Part shown: positions 11,506 to 21,872 of the stretch, piece after piece | Position numbering within the stretch: position 1 is the first letter of the stretch | Layout of the letters: every line of letters begins with the position of its first letter | Assembly: GCA_026770025.1 (NCBI GenBank) | Contig: JAMXDE010000005.1 | Location: 558,001 to 622,000 of the forward strand | Reading direction: 5' to 3' | Origin: Craspedostauros australis | Taxonomy: Eukaryota; Bacillariophyta; Bacillariophyceae; Mastogloiales; Achnanthaceae | Length of the DNA: 64,000 nucleotides | The notes under the pieces: generated by a model | The model's input: only the letters and a program-made list of their open reading frames with translations | What the model was told of the DNA's origin: nothing | The model's database searches: none | Program-made: the position numbers and the translations under genes

Positions 11506-12782
11506 GCAACCGCCGATCGTCGACCCAACTCTGACCTTTGTTGGTTGCACTCTGGAGGAAATCGCACAGAGCGATCTTCCTCAATTGCGTGTGTGTGTGT
11601 GTGCGTGATTCGGTATGATGGTCCTCGCATCAGCAATAGGATCAGCAGTGCAGTCACAACAGCGTGAAGCATACAGCAATACAATAGCTTAATTCAATTG
11701 TCACAAAAGTAAACCAGGTTTTTGTGAGCACAGTGTCTTCAATGCCGTGTTTCTGATCCAAATTGACGCCCTGTGTCAACACGCTACTTGTATAGTAGAA
11801 TACGTATTATATGTACCATGCGAGCTACAAGGACGTATTATGTGAACAGTTGCCATCCACCCTCTCTATACCTAGTTTCTAGAGAGTAGACTGCTCACTT
11901 TTTGTTTGGTGTGGGAAAGGTCGGACTTTGTGGACACACGATTCAGAACCCGCAAAGAGGCCAGCCTCCACTTGCGATGGTTGTGTCGATCAAACGGAAA
12001 CGAAAGAACATACGGGACAAACCACGAAGGAACAACTCGTACCTTGCAGGTAGGTTGTACACAAATCACAACACTCAACTCGTGCTCTCTGCTCACACCA
12101 CACTCTTCTCTTTCCTTTTCTAACTATTCTATTCTATTCTATTATATTACCATAGTCTTCCTCGTCGCACAAGTGGCGAACGAACGCATCGATAGAGCCA
12201 AGCACGCTCGGAGCGGCAAGAGAGGAAAGGGCAACTGAAGGAGAGTGACACCGAAAGGGGATCCTCCGCTGGCAGGCTTTGGCGCAATACGACCTACTCG
12301 GAGAATACTCTTTCTTGCGTGCGACCATCGCTCGACTATCTTTCGACCAACGTTCGATCACGGTGTCAGTCATCTATCCGCCTGTCTGTTCCAAGCACTG
12401 CGCCGGGAGCACTCCTTTCACCACTCTACACTGCTCTACTATACACTACAATCCATCGCACCATATCGCATAGTACTCTGCTCTCTTCGCCATCCAAACA
12501 TAGTATACGTACCATACGTATCAACAGTAGTCTTGATCCGGTGTGTACTAGTAATCGATTCGTCCTGCCACACTTGAACACGAGTACTCATTTCATCGCG
12601 ACAACGGTTGGGACAAGCGGTTGGCGCCAAGATCCAAGCACCATCTGCACTCGACGGTTGGCGCTGCATTCGCGAGGGAACCAGCAACGTGCATCATCCA
12701 TTGTGCACACCCGCGCACAAATACACACAAGCAAACGCTACGCAAAAAACAACGATATGAATTGCCCATCCTGCGAAACACC
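11506..12782. other. intergenic region with simple repeats
   Basis: Contents are a (GT)n tract near 11588-11605, a pentameric TTCTA run at 12122-12147, and one GAGTACTC motif at 12582-12589. No coding sequence is recognised. The last few hundred bases are probably the 5' region of the gene starting at 12783. Confidence 0.5.
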
Positions 12783-14009
12783 ATGACAACGCCTGCAATC
12801 CTGTACGACAATGTTCCAGCGCGGATCATCGAACCCGACAAAAGCGATGATGCCAAACCCACAGCTCCCGTCGCCGTTCTGTACGAGCAAACGACGGAGT
12901 ACGAAACGATTATGGAAGATCCCAACGAGGGCGACTTCGTGATTGTGGATGCGGATGACGTGAGCGAGATCGATGATAGTGATGGAGGCGGCAATACGAT
13001 TCCAACAAACAGGCCACTGAGTATGCACAATGCCATGAACAGAGGACAGTCCACGACGTCCATGATGCTGCGGTTCCTTCACGAGCAAACGTTGACGATA
13101 ACGCAAGCGGCGCAGTCCAAGGCGAATCTGGCGTGGGAGGTTGGGACCAGCGCCATCCGGGATACGACGCATCGCCTGCATGAGGATATCCTGGAGCCGA
13201 CGTCCTTCAACGTCTCCCAGACATACTCGTGGTTCTCGGACACGATATCGTCACAGCTGTCGAACGGATCATCGCAGCAACAAACGGGCCGCTTCGTGTT
13301 CTCGGAACGTATTGTTGATATTGGCGAACCTTTGGTGTGCAATGTCGTGCTTGAGGAGCCCGATGAAAACGATGATCTCGGAAATGGCGGTGGTTCCGCG
13401 ATGTCTTCGCAGCCAGCAGGGTTCGCGGCATCGGCAGCAACGCCGTCATCGCCAGGCCAGCTGATCACCCCCGCCGGTCCACCAACCATGTACGAGATCG
13501 AAACGGATGCCGACGTCTTCGACTACCACATCGTCAACGCGGACGATCTTGACCGTGACACTGCCATGTACGATGCCGCGCCCAACGCAACCGCGAGCAG
13601 ACAGTTCTTCGACCTCACCAATCACCAACCAGAGGTGTTAGCGCGCATCCTGTTCCATGCTGCCCTCACGGGTGGCTTCCTCGTGGCGGATTCTGCCGCG
13701 GAGCACTCCGCGCGTGTCTACACAACGAGCAAGACCTGCGTCGAACTTGCGCAGCGCAAATGGAGCATCCTCAAGGAGGTCTCGCCCGTCGCCGCTCGCA
13801 CATCTGCCGCCGTAGAACGCGGCTTTGGATGGGTCTCACAACCGGCGCGATTCCTGTTCTCCGCACCAAACTCCGGGTTGCATGACGGCGGCGGCGACAA
13901 CGACGGGATGACCTATGAGGAAACGTATGCGAATGCAATCGAGATGAGCGAGAGAAATCAGACTGACATCAAGAACAGGGTGTCGCACAAGGTCAAGCTC
14001 ACACAATGA
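12783..14009 (+). CDS. hypothetical protein, 408 aa
   Basis: A single-exon frame starts at the first in-frame ATG (MTTPAILYDN); the frame is open upstream only from a TTG. The N-terminal third is acidic (EGDFVIVDADD, EIDDSDGGG). A segment at about residues 85-135 looks helical and amphipathic (FLHEQTLTITQAAQSK...). A Gly/Ser/Pro-rich linker follows, and a second helical region near residues 280-360 contains LARILFHAALTGGF. No domain is recognised, and no signal peptide or clear membrane helix is seen. Even codon usage and long uninterrupted length argue that it is real. Confidence 0.7.
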   Translation: MTTPAILYDNVPARIIEPDKSDDAKPTAPVAVLYEQTTEYETIMEDPNEGDFVIVDADDVSEIDDSDGGGNTIPTNRPLSMHNAMNRGQSTTSMMLRFLHEQTLTITQAAQSKANLAWEVGTSAIRDTTHRLHEDILEPTSFNVSQTYSWFSDTISSQLSNGSSQQQTGRFVFSERIVDIGEPLVCNVVLEEPDENDDLGNGGGSAMSSQPAGFAASAATPSSPGQLITPAGPPTMYEIETDADVFDYHIVNADDLDRDTAMYDAAPNATASRQFFDLTNHQPEVLARILFHAALTGGFLVADSAAEHSARVYTTSKTCVELAQRKWSILKEVSPVAARTSAAVERGFGWVSQPARFLFSAPNSGLHDGGGDNDGMTYEETYANAIEMSERNQTDIKNRVSHKVKLTQ

Positions 14010-14544
14010 AGCAATGACGTGTGGGAAGTCTGCGTTGCAGAATGCTGGGTTGGGTTGAGCCGAGCTGCTCTGTGTTGGTTGGGCGCTTCCTCCACACTCT
14101 CTCTTTCGATTCACCAACGTTGGTTGGATGAAGATGCCATCGACAAGTAGAATGCGTCACGAATCACATCTTGAATACAAGTGGGAGCACGCAGCACTAT
14201 TCCAACACTGTTACTTCCATTCTACTCATACTCGTACTCGTATTATAATATTACGCGTCCCCTGCTTGCACCAACTTGCGTTTGCGAAGACGTATTCATC
14301 GTATGATAGCATTTTATTTACGTTGACATTGCTTGATTGGAGTGCAAGGGAGAGTACCATACGATCTACTCTATAATACTCTACTACGAGGATCCCAACG
14401 AATGAACACAGCAGCACGTAACCGTGTCCGCCATTTTGGTGACACGCAACGATGCGAACGCGAACCACTCTTTGATGTGATTTCTGGCGCGAAACCACTA
14501 GTCGTATCAAACTGTTTTCAACTGCCACTGATCGCGCCCTTGTA
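14010..14544. other. intergenic region up to the transposon
   Basis: There are short simple repeats (ACTCGTACTCGTATTATAATATT near 14225-14250) and an E2F-like TGGCGCGAAA at 14486-14495. No gene is recognised. The region ends at the presumed TA target site. Confidence 0.45.
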
Positions 14545-14548
14545 CTAG

Positions 14549-14597
14549 CTGCAGAGAATGTAAAATGGGGTCACGATAGCACTAGTTGTAGAGTTTT
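14549..14597 (+). repeat. left terminal inverted repeat of mariner-like element
   Basis: A 49-bp repeat begins CTGCAGAGAATGTAAAATGG. Relative to the reverse complement of the right end it has one extra G and one A/G difference. The four bases outside (14545-14548) also partly match between ends (C-A at positions 1 and 3). Confidence 0.93.
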
Positions 14598-15054
14598 GGC
14601 CCCTTGTTGCCACTGGTTTGCTTGCTTTTGGGAGCAACGGCGATTGTACATTTAGAGCTATTTCGTGTTGTCCCTCCATGATCCGTCTTCTACATCACAG
14701 GAAGGATTCGACGTCATGCGAAACCACTCACAACACAAGATGTGAGTTCGTCTCGCAGCACGTCGCCCTTGCTTCGCGAGACAACGTGATGGCTGCGCAG
14801 CACACACCAATCGTGCCGCAACACACGCGGACCGTGCCACAACACAACGTGACGACTTCGCGACACAACACACCGATCGTGTGGCGACGCGCACCAACCA
14901 CGACACAAAAATCACGGTCCCCGTCACAAAAAACAAACAAACACAACACATCACATCACAATCCTCCATGCCATCAAGAAAACGATGCGCACACCACCAT
15001 TCGAACCACAGGTGTACCTCACACATATAATACTACTACTACTATGATTTGCAG

Positions 15055-17607
15055 CTACACCTCTGCTGTGTTGGCATCCTGCTCTGCTTTGCTGTGATGC
15101 TCGGTCTTGCCAACGAACATGGCAACTTTGAATGTATTCATGGTGGGTGCTGCTTCGGTCTTGCTCTTGTTGTTGTGAGGCTCAATGATCTCGGCTTTGC
15201 TCTTGCTGGGCGTCTTCTTCTTCTGGCCTTTCTTCTGTTGCTCAGCCTCCTCGTTGGCTCTGGTGGTCGCGACGATTTGCTTCTCCAGCAACGGAATGAG
15301 GCTGCTGGTTGTTCGCAGGTTCGTTTTAAGGCATTGCAGACCACTGACAGCCATCACCTTGAGCGCATCATTGTACATACCTTTGATGTCGGGCTTGTTG
15401 TATTTGAAGCCAGCTGATTTGCCTTTCTTGCCTGTTGCAGTTGGTTTCTTGGTGGTCGTGTTGGTTGCCTCATCCTCCTCCTCCTCCTCCAACACGAAGT
15501 CCGTGTGAGACACAGTCACACCGATCTCATTGCCGTCCTCGTCAGTTTCGGTGAACGTTTGCTTCCGCACGTTCATGCTCAGTCCCTTGCGCTCCGTCAC
15601 AAATTCGTCACCTCCTTCCGCAGCACAAATTGCGTAGGCGATCTGATGGTGGCGAACATACGCGCGAGCTACCTTGTCCAGCCCAAATTGCTCCCAACAG
15701 GTTCCACAAGCACCCCACAACGCATCAGTGGTGAACATGCGACTCCCGTGGTGCTTACCTTGATGCGCTGACACGTGTTTTGACATCGCTGGGAATATCG
15801 TATCGTCTTTCACGTTCGTGATGGGAGAATTCGATGGTTGAAATCGGAGGTGCCACCGGCGACTGTCGAACTCCTCGTTGATGAACCTGAGCAGTTCCGT
15901 GTCTCTCTGTGGCCCTGCGCCATCCATCTAGTACCGAATCACCACGTTTTTTCCCGTTTCGGCCTTGATTTTGCTGGCGAGCGAATCCAGTGCAGGGAGT
16001 TCTTTTTCGCAGAAGAATTTCTTGAGGCTGTACTTCGGCTTGGGCTTAACACAATGACCATCTGTTTCCTTGCTGCCCGTGATCTCCAGTGGTTGAAAGT
16101 ACAGTTCACCCTTCTTGCGAGAGATTTTGTTGGGATCAGGAAGGTGCTTGTACTTGGTTGGCGAGACCCAAGTTCGCTTGTACGTATTCTTCTGCGCTCG
16201 GACCATGCGCCCAACACGTTCGAAGCTGACCTTATACGCCTTTCCTCCGTTCTCAAAGCGGTTGTCTGTTGGAGCGAACGCTGTTGATGCAATTGCCATG
16301 GTCTTTTCGATGTGGCACTTGTGGTGCACAGGATGCTTCACAGGCTTAACCCCCATTTGGGGCACATGTTTGAGGTTGCGCCGAGCGACAATAGAGTAGA
16401 ACCACTTCTCATCCATGTGGACAACAACAACTTGTGTATTCTCGAACTGCTCAGCTGCTTCCCAGAACACACAGAGGTCCTTGGCCCAGATCTCGCGCTT
16501 CATCTTGATGATGCCCTTGATCTTGGGGAGCATTGTTGTAGTGCGGTATTCGCTGCCCTCCAATCCCATCACGTATGTTCGGATGGTGTCTTTGCAGACG
16601 CATTGGACGTTGCCGTTTCCTGCTAGTTCGCGTGCAACATCGTCCCACGAGATTGCGCCATTGCATCGTCGCAACACATCCTGGAGCTCAACTTGCAGGA
16701 AGGGACCATGCTCCAACCACGAATCAGACAGGGATTTTGCGGATGCCAGCTCTTCAGGCGAAGCATGGTCAAAGGCATAAGAGATGTCCTCAGTTGTCAA
16801 CTGTTGTCTGGGATGCTTAAGCCGCAGTTGCTTTGCGAAGATGGCACGTGGCGTGAAGTATTGCTGTTGCTTCTTGGGGCAAGTGAAGATGGTGCTGCCT
16901 GCATCGCTGCGCTTCTTCCGTTCCAGCTTGTTCTGTTGGAATTTCTTGATGTTGCGATCGACAGTGCTAGTGCCAATATCCCACGCGTGGGCGATCAATT
17001 TCATGTTGGCTGGGATCCCACCCAAATTGAAATAGAGAACGATGTAGTTTTGATGTTCGTCTCTGCCAAGTTGTTTCTTTCTATTGATGATCTTAGTGTT
17101 GCTACACCCTCCATCCTTTCACATCCATCCTTTTGTTTTCGCGCCTCTCTTCATCTGCTTGTTGAGACGGGCGATTGCTGTTGCCTTCTGCTGCCGCGAG
17201 ACCTCGAGGAAAGCTGCGATTTTGGCGTCTTGCGATTCCGTGGTAGTTGGGGATGGTGTGGGGGGCTTTGCCTTGTTGTTGGCACGTGTGGCAGCGACGG
17301 AGTGATGCTGGGGAGAAAGGAGGGAAGGCTTAGCAAGGCCACCAGCGTTTGGAGTCCGTGCGAAGGTAGCGAGGCTGTGTGGCGCGCACAGATCCTCACG
17401 AACAACATACATTCGGCTCTGCCCCATCACTGGGGTCACCATGACCATTGCCACCTCTCCTGGTGCAAGAGGCCTGTCGCGTTTGACTGTAGCTCCGTCC
17501 GTGGTCTGCTTCATTGCAAACTCAACATGACATACGCCCAGGTCATGGACCCTGCCACTTGCGCTCTGGTGGGGTGCCACCTTCACACAGTCACCAACGC
17601 GCAGCAT
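15055..17607 (-). pseudogene. mariner-like transposase, interrupted by in-frame TGA and TAG
   Basis: One reading frame runs from ATG 17607 to TAG 15055 (about 850 codons), broken by TGA at 17121-17119 and TAG at 15930-15928 with no frameshift. An in-frame TGA lies just upstream of the ATG. First part (162 codons): a beta-rich start (LRVGDCVKVAP, GVCHVEFAM) and a basic Pro/Ser/Thr tail, family unknown. Central part: DNA-binding region (LIAHAWDIGTSTVDRN) and the first catalytic Asp in HMDEKWF. Last part, directly after the TAG: second Asp in MDGAGPQRD and a block FQPSNSPITNVKDD equivalent to the mariner QPPNSPDLNV(N/L)D motif. The spacing between second and third Asp is 38-39 residues, near the DD39D type of plants and oomycetes. 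TAG could derive from CAG by one transition. As written the protein is not made in full unless stops are spliced or read through. Confidence 0.85.
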
Positions 17608-19270
17608 GCTTGCAAGGTGAAGAGTTCAGTGGTTGCAGGATGGTGTGTGCTGTGTTGATGGAGGCTGCAGTTGATTTGAAAGGTGCGTCGCATCGCACAC
17701 CAGGCACACGAGGACAGCGAGACAGCGCATCGCATCACCAGCCATCGAAGCACAGCACGTCGCAGCGCATCACAAGGGGCACGGGCAACATTGGAGGACG
17801 GGCACAAGGTGCATTGTATCATCCACTCTCTCTCTCATGTGGAGAGTCACAGTCATTGTACATTGTTGTAAAAGCAATGGCTACAAGCAGCAGAGAATCT
17901 ACAGCAGGTCGTCCCAGATGCGCATTGTTTCCGTTGTCCACTTTGTGAGGTCAGTTTTGTTGTTGTGGAATGGAGGCGCAATTCGGGACTCGAAAAATGT
18001 TCGCATTGGTTGCCACATTCGGTAGATTTGTGGTTAATCTCCATGGCCCCCAACAGCAAAAACTGTTTGAGAACACCAAACACAACACAACAACACGACA
18101 ATGGAGAAACACAACAAAACTCCTCAAGCGCCGTCGAACGGCATCATCGTCACTGCCACAACCAGCGGTCCAGTGCAAGATCCGAGGGCATAGGCGGAAC
18201 CGCCATGTAAAGCTTGGTGGATGAGCGAGAGGGGGATGCCGGAGTGGTTGATTTGGGGCCGTGGCAGGCCCACGCGCAAACGATACGATTCGGAGGAACA
18301 TCAGCTCGTTGGATATGGTCTCTGCCTGGAATGCACAGGCCATTCCAACGACCATGGATGGGCAAGACGTATCCAAGAGGATACGATGAAGATGCACACG
18401 AAGTTTGAGGGTCGGGGGTGGCCTGGAAGGTGCCCTCCGCAAGAAACAAGTGGAGAGCAAGAGTTTTTTGGCGGGTGGCGGCGGACACATCACGTGACTT
18501 GGGTGGTGATGGGTGCCGTTCACAAGTCACCCAAATCGCCAAGCCACTCATACAAGATGTGTTCGTAATCAACTCAAGATGGCTATGACGAAGTATCCTG
18601 CGCAGATACGGTCTGGAAGAGGCTGCAGCCTGGGATGCACACAAAATGGTTTTTTTGGGGTGTCGGAAAAACAGCATGATGGCATCATCACATGGAGATG
18701 TACCTTTGGAGGTACGAACTCCCCACCCATTCTGAACACATCAGTGTGTCGCCAGAGAATGTGGGAACGCATGAGGGGCATGTGGAGGAGCTGCAAGGAT
18801 CGTATCGACGAGATACGGATCCAAATCCGAATGGCATCAGCATCGAAATCGTGTTTTCAAAAATTCTGCTTTTCAGTGCAGGGACAGTTTGGAGTATGAG
18901 ATGAGCCTATCTGCGCAGGATCTTCATGAAGTGGATAGATGGGGGGTATCCGGAGCCAATGTGGTGCGCAGATTGTGAAAATGCCAGGGATGATAATGAT
19001 GATCATGGGTGCTGAAGGGAGGGCAGCATGGTGCCATCGAGAATTTTTCGCACCCACCACCTGACAGACAGCAAGCCAAAATGACATTAAAAATAAAGTT
19101 CATACAATTGTAACTTCGATATTCAGAATAAGCGATAGCCAAGCGTCCGAATGCACTGTCTAGTTTTAATTTTAAACGATGTGTTGTTGAGATATAGCAT
19201 CATAAGCAGTTGTTTGGATGGTTTTGGGTGTGCTCTATTTTAGTCTACTTTATCACGACTCATCACGAGT
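17608..19270. other. right-hand interior of the transposon, unexplained
   Basis: No recognised gene is seen. Overlapping frames of 115-190 codons exist on both strands (plus: ATG 18221-18568; minus: 17951-18523 and 18150-18677) with no recognisable domain. A 14-bp perfect inverted repeat (18595-18608 and 18908-18921) brackets about 300 bp. The region could hold the transposase promoter, an upstream exon or a nested insertion. Confidence 0.4.
18595..18921. repeat. inverted repeat pair inside the transposon
   Basis: ATCCTGCGCAGATA at 18595-18608 is perfectly inverted at 18908-18921. Looser matching extends outward (ATGA.GAAG). The roughly 300-bp interval between the arms has no recognised content, as a small nested foldback element might. 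Confidence 0.45.
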
Positions 19271-19318
19271 AAAACTCCACAACTAGTGCTATCGTGACCC
19301 ATTTTACATTCTCTGCAG
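19271..19318 (-). repeat. right terminal inverted repeat of mariner-like element
   Basis: A 48-bp sequence ends ACATTCTCTGCAG and is the inverted partner of 14549-14597. It is followed by GTCG and the presumed TA target dinucleotide at 19323-19324. Confidence 0.93.
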
Positions 19319-19369
19319 GTCGTACCTGCGGATCATCTCTCCTGATCGCCACCATCACCATCACCATCA

Positions 19370-21217
19370 TCACAAGGCGCTGGCCAAAATCTTGATCTGC
19401 CGCTTGATTTCATCCCTCCGACTTTCGTCATGTACTGACGCGAACGAACGGATGAAACGGATTAACGACGCGATGAGCCCACGGTGCTTGGCGAGCAATC
19501 GTCGGTTGCATGGGTTCTTGGCCAGCTGCATGACAGTGTCGACCGCGACGGAAACGCTTGCAACGTCCGACCCGCTGGCAATCGATTCCACCAGAACATC
19601 CAGCACCTTGCCGCGTCGGCATAGCTTGAGGGAATTGGCGTCATCGGCCAGCAATGCCTGGACGGCGCGAACGGTGAAGGCCGACGTATGCTGCATGCGG
19701 TCGATGTCGGACGCAGCCCAGCACATTGCGTCGATGAATCCAGGGTGTTCGATGAAGCGGATCGCATCGGGCTGGTGTTGCGCGATGAAAGCAACCAGCT
19801 GGATCGTCGATTCCACGATATCAGGTCCACTGACGTCTATGCATTGACGCAGCACGCCGATACACAGCTCCGTCCCGATGAATTGCATGCGATGGTGCTG
19901 GGCATGCGTTTGAAGCAGATCGATACTCAGGATCGGTACGACATCGAATGATGCATTCGATTGGTTCGCATGCAAGCGTCTTGATAGATGTGAGATCCAG
20001 ATGTCACCAATTCGACCAACAGCAATAGCCTTGTTCAATCGGCTGCGACCAAGAAGGATGTACAGGCAGGCGATGCACGTCCAAGAGGAGAAAGTGGATT
20101 GATCGGCACGGGTACCTCCGTTTCTTGTCAGATCGACCAAGGATGTTAGCAGCGAGGCACCTCCGCACGCTGGCGCTGGTGCGTGCAAAGGCGCCTGCTG
20201 TCCTGACGGCGGCAGTTCGAAACTGCATTGTGCTGCAATGCCCGTGCGCATATCCGCGTGCTGATTGTCAGACGCGTTGTCGAGGATATTCATTTGCTCG
20301 ATTTGTCGAATCCAATCATGTCGGTTGTTTCGAAATTTTATGCAACGATGCAAGGTCCTGTGCGATGCGTGACCTTCACCTGGCAAAACGCCATGATTCC
20401 GCACAACAAGTCTTTCCATGGCATCCAGCACTGCAGTTGCGAGCTCGCAGCATGCACCTTCAATCTGTTGGGCCTGCTGGACTTGTGCGAGGCTATCAGC
20501 ATTTCGAGTGTTGCCGTTTTGCGTGTTGCCATTCTCAGTGTTTGCACTCGCACCATCACTTCTTCTCGACGGCACATGCGCAGGCGCAGGCACGAGCATT
20601 GGTGTTCGCGTCATTGCTTGCATCGCGGCGAGCATAGTTTGGCATGCATCGTGCCATTGAAACCAGAATGGCTGCATCATCTGTCGACCGTCGCTGCTGA
20701 TGCCACCGTCCATCTGGAATAGAAGCTTGAGATTGATGAGAATCTGCAGCTCGATATCGTGCATCATCCTGATGCCAAGGCCGAGGAGAAGGAGTCTGTG
20801 CAATTTCCTCACGGATCTTGGGCTGAGCTGCCTCTGTTTGCCAGTCTTCCCCTTCTCTCGGAACACCGTCGCCGCGTGTTGTAGGAGGATCAGTAGCTTG
20901 CGTCGTTCGTTGTTCATGTCGGAATCGCGTAACTTCCTGTGGTTGATGATCCTTCCCATCTGACGAAATAGACCTTGCAACCATGCAGGATCTGGTTGGG
21001 AGACGATGTTGCTACCAGCATGATCGACAGCCGATCTGAACGGTTGTCTCGTCTTCACTGGTGAAATGGATGCGCCCATGGGATGGTTGGCATAATCAAA
21101 CTGACTAAAACCACCACGAATGGCGACACCTGTCGACCATTGCAATTGCGATTGTGTTTGCGATTGCCTTCGCGACGGAAGCTCCAGTTTCCTCTTCTTT
21201 GTGATGTAGCTCCGCAT
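19370..21217 (-). CDS. armadillo/HEAT-like repeat protein, 615 aa
   Basis: A single-exon frame starts at the first ATG (MRSYITKKRK, with a basic KKRK cluster). The first half is basic and Gln-rich with a Ser/Asn linker containing (NGNT)n repeats near residue 230. The second half is alpha-helical. From about residue 450 it shows ARM-type units, for example VLDVLVESIASG and VSVAVDTVMQLAKNPCNRR, ending LIRFIRSFAS. ARM repeats usually form protein-binding solenoids; no partner or function can be named. The KKRK cluster could be a nuclear signal. Its 3' end faces the mariner element, whose TA site is about 45 bp past the stop, so the transposon may supply or disrupt its polyadenylation signals. 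Confidence 0.75.
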   Translation of the reverse strand: MRSYITKKRKLELPSRRQSQTQSQLQWSTGVAIRGGFSQFDYANHPMGASISPVKTRQPFRSAVDHAGSNIVSQPDPAWLQGLFRQMGRIINHRKLRDSDMNNERRKLLILLQHAATVFREKGKTGKQRQLSPRSVRKLHRLLLLGLGIRMMHDIELQILINLKLLFQMDGGISSDGRQMMQPFWFQWHDACQTMLAAMQAMTRTPMLVPAPAHVPSRRSDGASANTENGNTQNGNTRNADSLAQVQQAQQIEGACCELATAVLDAMERLVVRNHGVLPGEGHASHRTLHRCIKFRNNRHDWIRQIEQMNILDNASDNQHADMRTGIAAQCSFELPPSGQQAPLHAPAPACGGASLLTSLVDLTRNGGTRADQSTFSSWTCIACLYILLGRSRLNKAIAVGRIGDIWISHLSRRLHANQSNASFDVVPILSIDLLQTHAQHHRMQFIGTELCIGVLRQCIDVSGPDIVESTIQLVAFIAQHQPDAIRFIEHPGFIDAMCWAASDIDRMQHTSAFTVRAVQALLADDANSLKLCRRGKVLDVLVESIASGSDVASVSVAVDTVMQLAKNPCNRRLLAKHRGLIASLIRFIRSFASVHDESRRDEIKRQIKILASAL

Positions 21218-21872
21218 GTCGTCAATTGATGATGGAACTGGTGATAGGATGACGAATGAGGGGGGTGTCACAGCTATTTAGCATCAACACTGCCATTGAT
21301 TGTTTGTGATCTTTGTGGCAAATGCATGTAGCGTCGTCGAAGTGTTGAAGTGTTGAAGAGTTGAATGTAATGAAGATCTGTATGGAGCATGACGGCCACA
21401 TCTTCAGTTCTGAACCTGGCTCCATGATCGGCATCGGTGTCAATGTTGGCATCACACAATCGAGAATTGTTGTTGTTGTTGCGTTTGTTCTTGCGATGAT
21501 TGTCTTCACCAAAAATGACGCGGAATTTTCTGGGACTCGCCAAATTTGTGTGTGCATCCGCCTATTTTTCGAAATGAGATTGATCAACGCCGCACTAACG
21601 CTCACAAGTTCAGTTCGTGACCCATGCGACTATTCTTTCATTTGAAAGGCCATATATATAGATTATAGACATCTACCGCAACTTTTGAGAGATATCAACA
21701 ACAACAAATCACGAAAGATCGTCGCGCAAACAAGAACGGAACAGAAATCGAAGGTGGTTCAATAAACAGACCAGACCAGCCAACTGCACTCCCCAATACT
21801 CTACTCTACTCAATACAACACAATACTTGTACTACGTCACATCACGATACGATCATCAGCATCAGCATAAGC
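21218..21872. promoter_or_regulatory. divergent intergenic region with TATA-like box
   Basis: The 655 bp lies between two divergently transcribed genes. A TATA-like CATATATATAGATTATAG at 21650-21667 lies about 210 bp before the plus-strand ATG. A GTT microsatellite (21466-21481) faces the minus-strand gene. No coding sequence is recognised. Confidence 0.4.

Larger units (their letters stand above)
14545..19322 (-). mobile_element. mariner-like (Tc1/mariner superfamily) DNA transposon, about 4.8 kb
   Basis: Terminal inverted repeats at 14549-14597 and 19271-19318 match at 47 of 49 positions. Symmetric TA dinucleotides lie just outside at 14543-14544 and 19323-19324, the target duplication expected of mariners. 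Inside, a minus-strand frame (15055-17607) encodes a mariner-type DDE transposase with two in-frame stops. About 1.66 kb between the transposase start and the right end carries no recognised gene. The element is long for a mariner, so a cargo or nested insertion is possible. It sits about 50 bp beyond the stop codon of the minus-strand gene 19370-21217, hence in that gene's 3' region. The near-perfect ends suggest recent movement. Confidence 0.88.

Noticed and set aside
11125-11550. Copper transporter (Ctr) C-terminus
   Set aside because: A GxxxG motif is present, but MxxxM and the other helices are missing. Kept only as a doubtful ORF.
18227-18300. tRNA-like stretch inside the transposon
   Set aside because: GATGCC...CATC ends and GGCCGTGGCAGGCC hinted at a tRNA, but there is no GGTTCGA-type B box and no proper T arm.
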